From: Deltaproteobacteria bacterium
Lineage (GTDB): Bacteria; Desulfobacterota; Desulfomonilia; UBA1062
Direction: 5' to 3'
NCBI GenBank assembly: GCA_018433775.1
Contig: JAHDQN010000071.1
Location: 1-37,703 of the forward strand
DNA length: 37,703 nucleotides
Position numbers and translations under genes: made by a program
Notes under the pieces: model-generated
The model's input: the letters and a program-made list of their open reading frames with translations, nothing else
What the model was told of the DNA's origin: nothing
Database searches by the model: none
Shown: piece after piece, positions 34,831 to 37,703 of the stretch
Layout: every line of letters begins with the position of its first letter
Numbering within the stretch: position 1 is the first letter of the stretch

Positions 34831-36804
34831 ATGGACAAGCTTCGAGAGAAACGCTGCAGGATCAAAGAGGAATGGAAGAAGTTCATATCCGGTGTTCCTG
34901 TGGAAGAGATAGACACCAGTGTTGTTCGAGAGCCTATTCTCCGCTCGTGGAAAAGATGCCGGGACAATGGCGTGAGTCCCTTTCTCAAAAAAATACCCGT
35001 CGTCCTTCAAGGCGGGGAGATCGATGAACTCCTGGAATGTAATGAAGAACTCATCCGGACAAGCGAGCCGTTTCTGAACAACCTGTACCGGTCTTTCTCA
35101 GATTCTGGTTTCTTCTGCGTACTGTGCGATCACCGTGGCTATATCCTCAAACTGGTAGGAGATGAGTCCACCATCAACGACCTGAAGCAGGGCGTCTTTG
35201 TCATCGGGGCACTCACCAGTGAAGATAGCGTGGGCACCAACGGCATTGGAACAGCCCTCATGGAAGATACCCAGGTGCAGGTATTCGCCACAGAGCATTA
35301 TTGTGAGTCATTCCATGGGTATACGTGTTCAGGTGCCCCGATACACGATGAGAGGGGAAATATCATCGGAATGATCGATGTCGCAGGTCCGTATCTCGAG
35401 GCGAATCCGCATACGCTGGGAATGGTTGTTGCGGCCGCAAACGCTATAGAGAATCTTCTCCGCCTGAAGAGATCCTTCCTGGAATGCCGTTTGGCAGAGA
35501 ACTTTCAGAGGATGGTAATCTCCTCGATACCTGAAGCACTCATCGTAACCGACAACAAAGGCACCATCAGTCTCATCAACCAGAACGCCCAGAGAATGCT
35601 GGCCCTCGATCCTCAGATGGCCTTCGGGAAAAACATCAGGGACGTGCTGGGAAAAAAGAACGAGGGCTTTCTCACCAAGATTGCAAACCACCGATCCATG
35701 ACAGACGAAGAGGTGAGGATCCACAACAAGGATGGCAGCTATGCAGACTATACGCTCTCATTCAATCTCATCACCTCACCCGAGAAGCAGGTGACAGGGA
35801 AGATCATTCTTCTCAGCGAGATCGCGAGGGCGAGAACAATGATCAAAAAGATGACCGGCGCTGAAGCCAAGATCTCCTTCAGCGACATAATCGGGCAGAA
35901 TCCGGATTTCCTCGAAACCATTCGCCTTGCACGCATTGCATCGAAAAGCACCTCAAACGTCTTACTGCTCGGCGAGAGCGGGACGGGAAAGGATATCTTC
36001 GCACAGGCCATCCACAATAACAGCGAGAGGAAAAACGGACCTTATGTGGTCATCAATTGCGCCGCCATACCCAGGAACCTCATCGCCAGCGAATTGTTCG
36101 GCTACGACGAAGGCGCATTCACAGGTTCCAAGAGAGGTGGGAATCCCGGCAAATTTGAGATAGCCGATGGAGGAACCATCTTTCTCGACGAGATCGGAGA
36201 AATGCCGCTCGAGCTGCAGACAACGCTGCTGAGGATCATTGAAAACAAAGAGATCATGCGGGTGGGAGGGAAGAAGGTGCGGTCAGTAGATGTACGAATA
36301 CTGGCCGCAACGAACAGGAGCCTGATCGATGAGGTAAGCAACGGCAACTTCCGGGAGGATCTGTATTATCGCCTCAATGTCTTCACCATTAGGATACCGC
36401 CGCTGAGGGATCGCAGAGACGACATCCCCCTCCTTCTGGATCGCTTTGTGAAGGATATCTCGAGCAACATTGGCAAACCGGTGACCAAGATCAGGGATGA
36501 TGTGCTCAGGGTCCTGATGGACTACTCCTGGCCCGGTAATGTCAGACAGCTCCAGAATGTCCTGGAAAGGGCCATAAATATCGCCCCTGAAGATGTATTG
36601 ACGGGCAATCTCCTGCCTGATGAAATAACGAGATCTCCCAAGGTTGTTCCCCCTGCTCGGGGAAACAGCTATGATCTGAAAAACATCGAGCGGCAGATGA
36701 TCGAGGGCATGATCAAGTCCCGTGCCTCGAAGTCGGAAATTGCAAAAAAGATGAACATATCAAGGAGCACACTATACCGGAAGCTCGAACGGTATGGATT
36801 TTGA
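34831..36804 (+). CDS. AcoR-type sigma-54-dependent activator (GAF-PAS-AAA+-Fis)
   Basis: This 657-residue transcriptional activator works with sigma-54 RNA polymerase. The order is a GAF-like sensor at about 60-205 (SVGTNGIGTALMED, FHGYTCSGAPIHDERG as in AcoR relatives), PAS at about 225-330 (ISSIPEALIVTDNKG), AAA+ ATPase at 345-580, and Fis-type HTH at the end (SKSEIAKKMNISRSTLYRKL). The Walker A GESGTGKD is at 381-388 and Walker B FLDE at 451-454. The sigma-54 loop reads GAFTGS (428-433), with Ser instead of the usual final Ala. The ATG at 34831 follows GGGGGA. Its targets are unknown: downstream genes are displaced by insertion sequences that begin 10 bases after the stop. Confidence 0.93.
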   Translation: MDKLREKRCRIKEEWKKFISGVPVEEIDTSVVREPILRSWKRCRDNGVSPFLKKIPVVLQGGEIDELLECNEELIRTSEPFLNNLYRSFSDSGFFCVLCDHRGYILKLVGDESTINDLKQGVFVIGALTSEDSVGTNGIGTALMEDTQVQVFATEHYCESFHGYTCSGAPIHDERGNIIGMIDVAGPYLEANPHTLGMVVAAANAIENLLRLKRSFLECRLAENFQRMVISSIPEALIVTDNKGTISLINQNAQRMLALDPQMAFGKNIRDVLGKKNEGFLTKIANHRSMTDEEVRIHNKDGSYADYTLSFNLITSPEKQVTGKIILLSEIARARTMIKKMTGAEAKISFSDIIGQNPDFLETIRLARIASKSTSNVLLLGESGTGKDIFAQAIHNNSERKNGPYVVINCAAIPRNLIASELFGYDEGAFTGSKRGGNPGKFEIADGGTIFLDEIGEMPLELQTTLLRIIENKEIMRVGGKKVRSVDVRILAATNRSLIDEVSNGNFREDLYYRLNVFTIRIPPLRDRRDDIPLLLDRFVKDISSNIGKPVTKIRDDVLRVLMDYSWPGNVRQLQNVLERAINIAPEDVLTGNLLPDEITRSPKVVPPARGNSYDLKNIERQMIEGMIKSRASKSEIAKKMNISRSTLYRKLERYGF

Positions 36805-36814
36805 GCCGGCTCTA

Positions 36815-37563
36815 GTTCTTTGTCAGGCTAGAAGATGGACCGATTGGTGAAGAACTCCGTCTAAAGGGGGAAAGAATCAAGAGACGGAGAACAAGCACCA
36901 TGAAGCAGAAATACATAGTACGGCTCACAGAAGAAGAGAGGCGAGGGCTTAAGGAGCTCACAACGAAGGGGAAAGCAGCGGCGTACAAGATCAAGCATGC
37001 GAACATACTTTTGAAAGCGGATGCAGACGGGCCTGCATGGCCGGACAAGATGATAGTAGAGACTTTTTCGGTGTGTGAGAACACGGTGCTCGCTATCAGG
37101 CGCCGGTTTGTAGAACAGGGGTTTGAAGCGGCACTGAACCGGAAGAAGCAGGAGCGGCCATCAAGGGCATACAAGCTGGATGGGGAGGCTGAGACAAGGC
37201 TCATGGCTTTGCGGTGCGGGAACCCACCTGAAGGATATAGCCGGTGGAACTTACGGTTGCTGGCGGACAAGGCTGTTGAGTTAGGGATCGTAGACACGAT
37301 CAGCCATGAGACCGTGCGGCAGGCGCTAAAAAAAACGAGATGCGTCCGCACCTGAAGAAGGGCTGGGTGATCCCGCCGGAAGGCAGCGGGGACTTTGTGG
37401 CGCACATGGAGGATATCCTGGATGTATACCACCTGCCGTATGATCCGGAGATTCCCATGGTGTGCATGGATGAGAAGCCCGTGCAACTGATCAAGGAAAC
37501 GAGGGCGAGCATTCCCGCCCGCAGGGGTGAGCCCGTGAGGGAAGATTACGAATACGAAAGGAC
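36815..37563 (+). mobile_element. IS630-family element, interrupted
   Basis: The element probably begins after a TA at 36813-36814 (IS630 elements duplicate TA), only a few bases after the sigma-54 activator stop. A short inverted repeat AGTTCTT/AAGAACT lies at its start. It contains an IS630-type transposase in two frames and stops abruptly at about 37563, where an IS256-family end begins. The exact left end is an inference; the right end lies beyond the inserted element, outside the window. Confidence 0.75.
36900..37563 (+). pseudogene. IS630-family transposase, split by a -1 frame change and truncated
   Basis: The first frame (36900-37355) encodes an N-terminal helix-turn-helix region: VRLTEEERRGLKELT, KMIVETFSVCENTVLAIRRR and SHETVRQALKK, typical of IS630 transposases. 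It stops after a run of eight A residues at 37328-37335. Shifting to the -1 frame there continues the expected protein: NEMRPHLKKGWVIPP, then IPMVCMDEKPVQLIK with the first Asp of the DDE triad, up to EDYEYER. There the coding sequence is cut by the IS256-family end, so the remaining catalytic residues are lost from this part. The A8 run may be a programmed slippage site or a frameshift mutation. Either way the interrupted gene cannot make an intact enzyme. Confidence 0.8.
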
Positions 37564-37703
37564 GAGGGTGTCAGAAATTTAGTGTAAACGCCGGTCATGG
37601 TTAATGTTCCAGGGGCACCCTGTCCCCAAACAGGATCAGGAACTGATTGATAGCGCCTGACCAGTTTTGTATGGGCATTGTCCATTTTTTCTCGATGTTC
37701 TTC
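37564..37703 (-). mobile_element. IS256-family element, one end (continues beyond window)
   Basis: The terminal repeat begins GAGGGTGTCAGAAATTTA at 37564, as in IS256-family elements, and is followed inward by the 3' end of a matching transposase gene on the minus strand. It is inserted in the IS630 transposase gene. The other end and any target duplication are outside the window. Confidence 0.85.
37601..37702 (-). CDS. IS256-family transposase, C-terminal 33 residues (partial)
   Basis: Reading inward from the window edge on the minus strand gives an open frame of 33 codons ending in TAA at 37603-37601. The peptide contains IEKKWTMPIQNWSGAINQF and ends GDRVPLEH, the conserved C terminus of IS256/mutator-type transposases (KKWTxPxxNW...NQFxIxFGDR). 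The 5' part with the DDE residues is outside the window. The gene ends 13 bases before the element's terminal repeat, as expected. Confidence 0.88.
   Translation of the reverse strand, partial: KNIEKKWTMPIQNWSGAINQFLILFGDRVPLEH

Noticed and set aside
37491..37685. 64-codon minus-strand frame across the IS630/IS256 junction
   Set aside because: It is in a different frame from the true IS256 transposase C terminus, which ends at 37601 and has conserved residues.
1..37703. CRISPR arrays, tRNA and rRNA genes
   Set aside because: No regularly spaced repeats, cloverleaf-like sequences or conserved rRNA segments were seen on reading the window.

Overview
The window reads as GC-rich chromosomal DNA of an anaerobic or facultative bacterium, most likely a Desulfobacterota/deltaproteobacterial lineage. 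The reasons are several acyl-CoA dehydrogenase/enoyl-CoA hydratase/acyl-CoA ligase genes in clusters, an AmrS-type radical-SAM gene, an AcoR-type sigma-54 activator, and densely overlapping operons. This assignment is inference from gene content; there is no rRNA or tRNA gene to confirm it. No CRISPR array was seen.

Layout. (1) 1-388: 3' end of an acyl-CoA dehydrogenase with a terminator, followed by a repeat-bearing gap. (2) 734-8586, minus strand: a tight housekeeping operon ilvD - amrS - 56-aa protein - M18 aminopeptidase - histidine-kinase-like protein - Nudix hydrolase - polA. All six junctions overlap, by 1 to about 30 nt. (3) 9067-14762, plus strand: yjbQ-family gene, GAF protein, gapA, a strong nested terminator, then carB with a clear sigma-70 promoter. 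(4) 15444-15857: small lipoprotein. (5) 15999-29649, minus strand: a 12-gene acyl-CoA degradation cluster. In transcription order it holds an HMG-CoA-synthase-like/DUF35 fusion, an SCP2-type thiolase, two single-domain MaoC proteins, a MFE-2-like short-chain dehydrogenase, a TetR regulator, an LCAD/IVD-type acyl-CoA dehydrogenase, an alpha-methylacyl-CoA racemase-like protein, a dienoyl-CoA isomerase-like protein, an acyl-CoA ligase, an enoyl-CoA hydratase-family protein and a long acyl-CoA dehydrogenase. (6) 30106-31098: divergent nitronate-monooxygenase-family gene. (7) 31476-34396: an unrecognised 570-aa protein and a TetR regulator with an unusual 135-residue N-terminal extension and a perfect 16-bp operator. 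(8) 34831-36804: AcoR-type sigma-54 activator. (9) 36815-37703: an IS630-family element interrupted by an IS256-family element that runs off the window.

How the genes work together. The central cluster has the parts of a complete beta-oxidation spiral for branched or otherwise unusual acids. The ligase activates the acid, the racemase sets the alpha-methyl configuration, dehydrogenases make the enoyl-CoA, the isomerase repositions double bonds, the MaoC pair hydrates, the SDR oxidises the 3-hydroxy group, and the SCP2 thiolase cleaves. The set resembles mammalian peroxisomal branched-chain oxidation (AMACR, ECH1, MFE-2, SCPx). The most unusual part is the HMG-CoA-synthase-like domain fused to a DUF35 Zn-ribbon/OB-fold domain and translationally coupled to the thiolase. 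This recalls the archaeal thiolase/DUF35/HMGCS complex, PhlACB and BbsAB. Two neighbouring palindromes lie at and just downstream of the predicted transcription start of this cluster. The substrate cannot be read from sequence.
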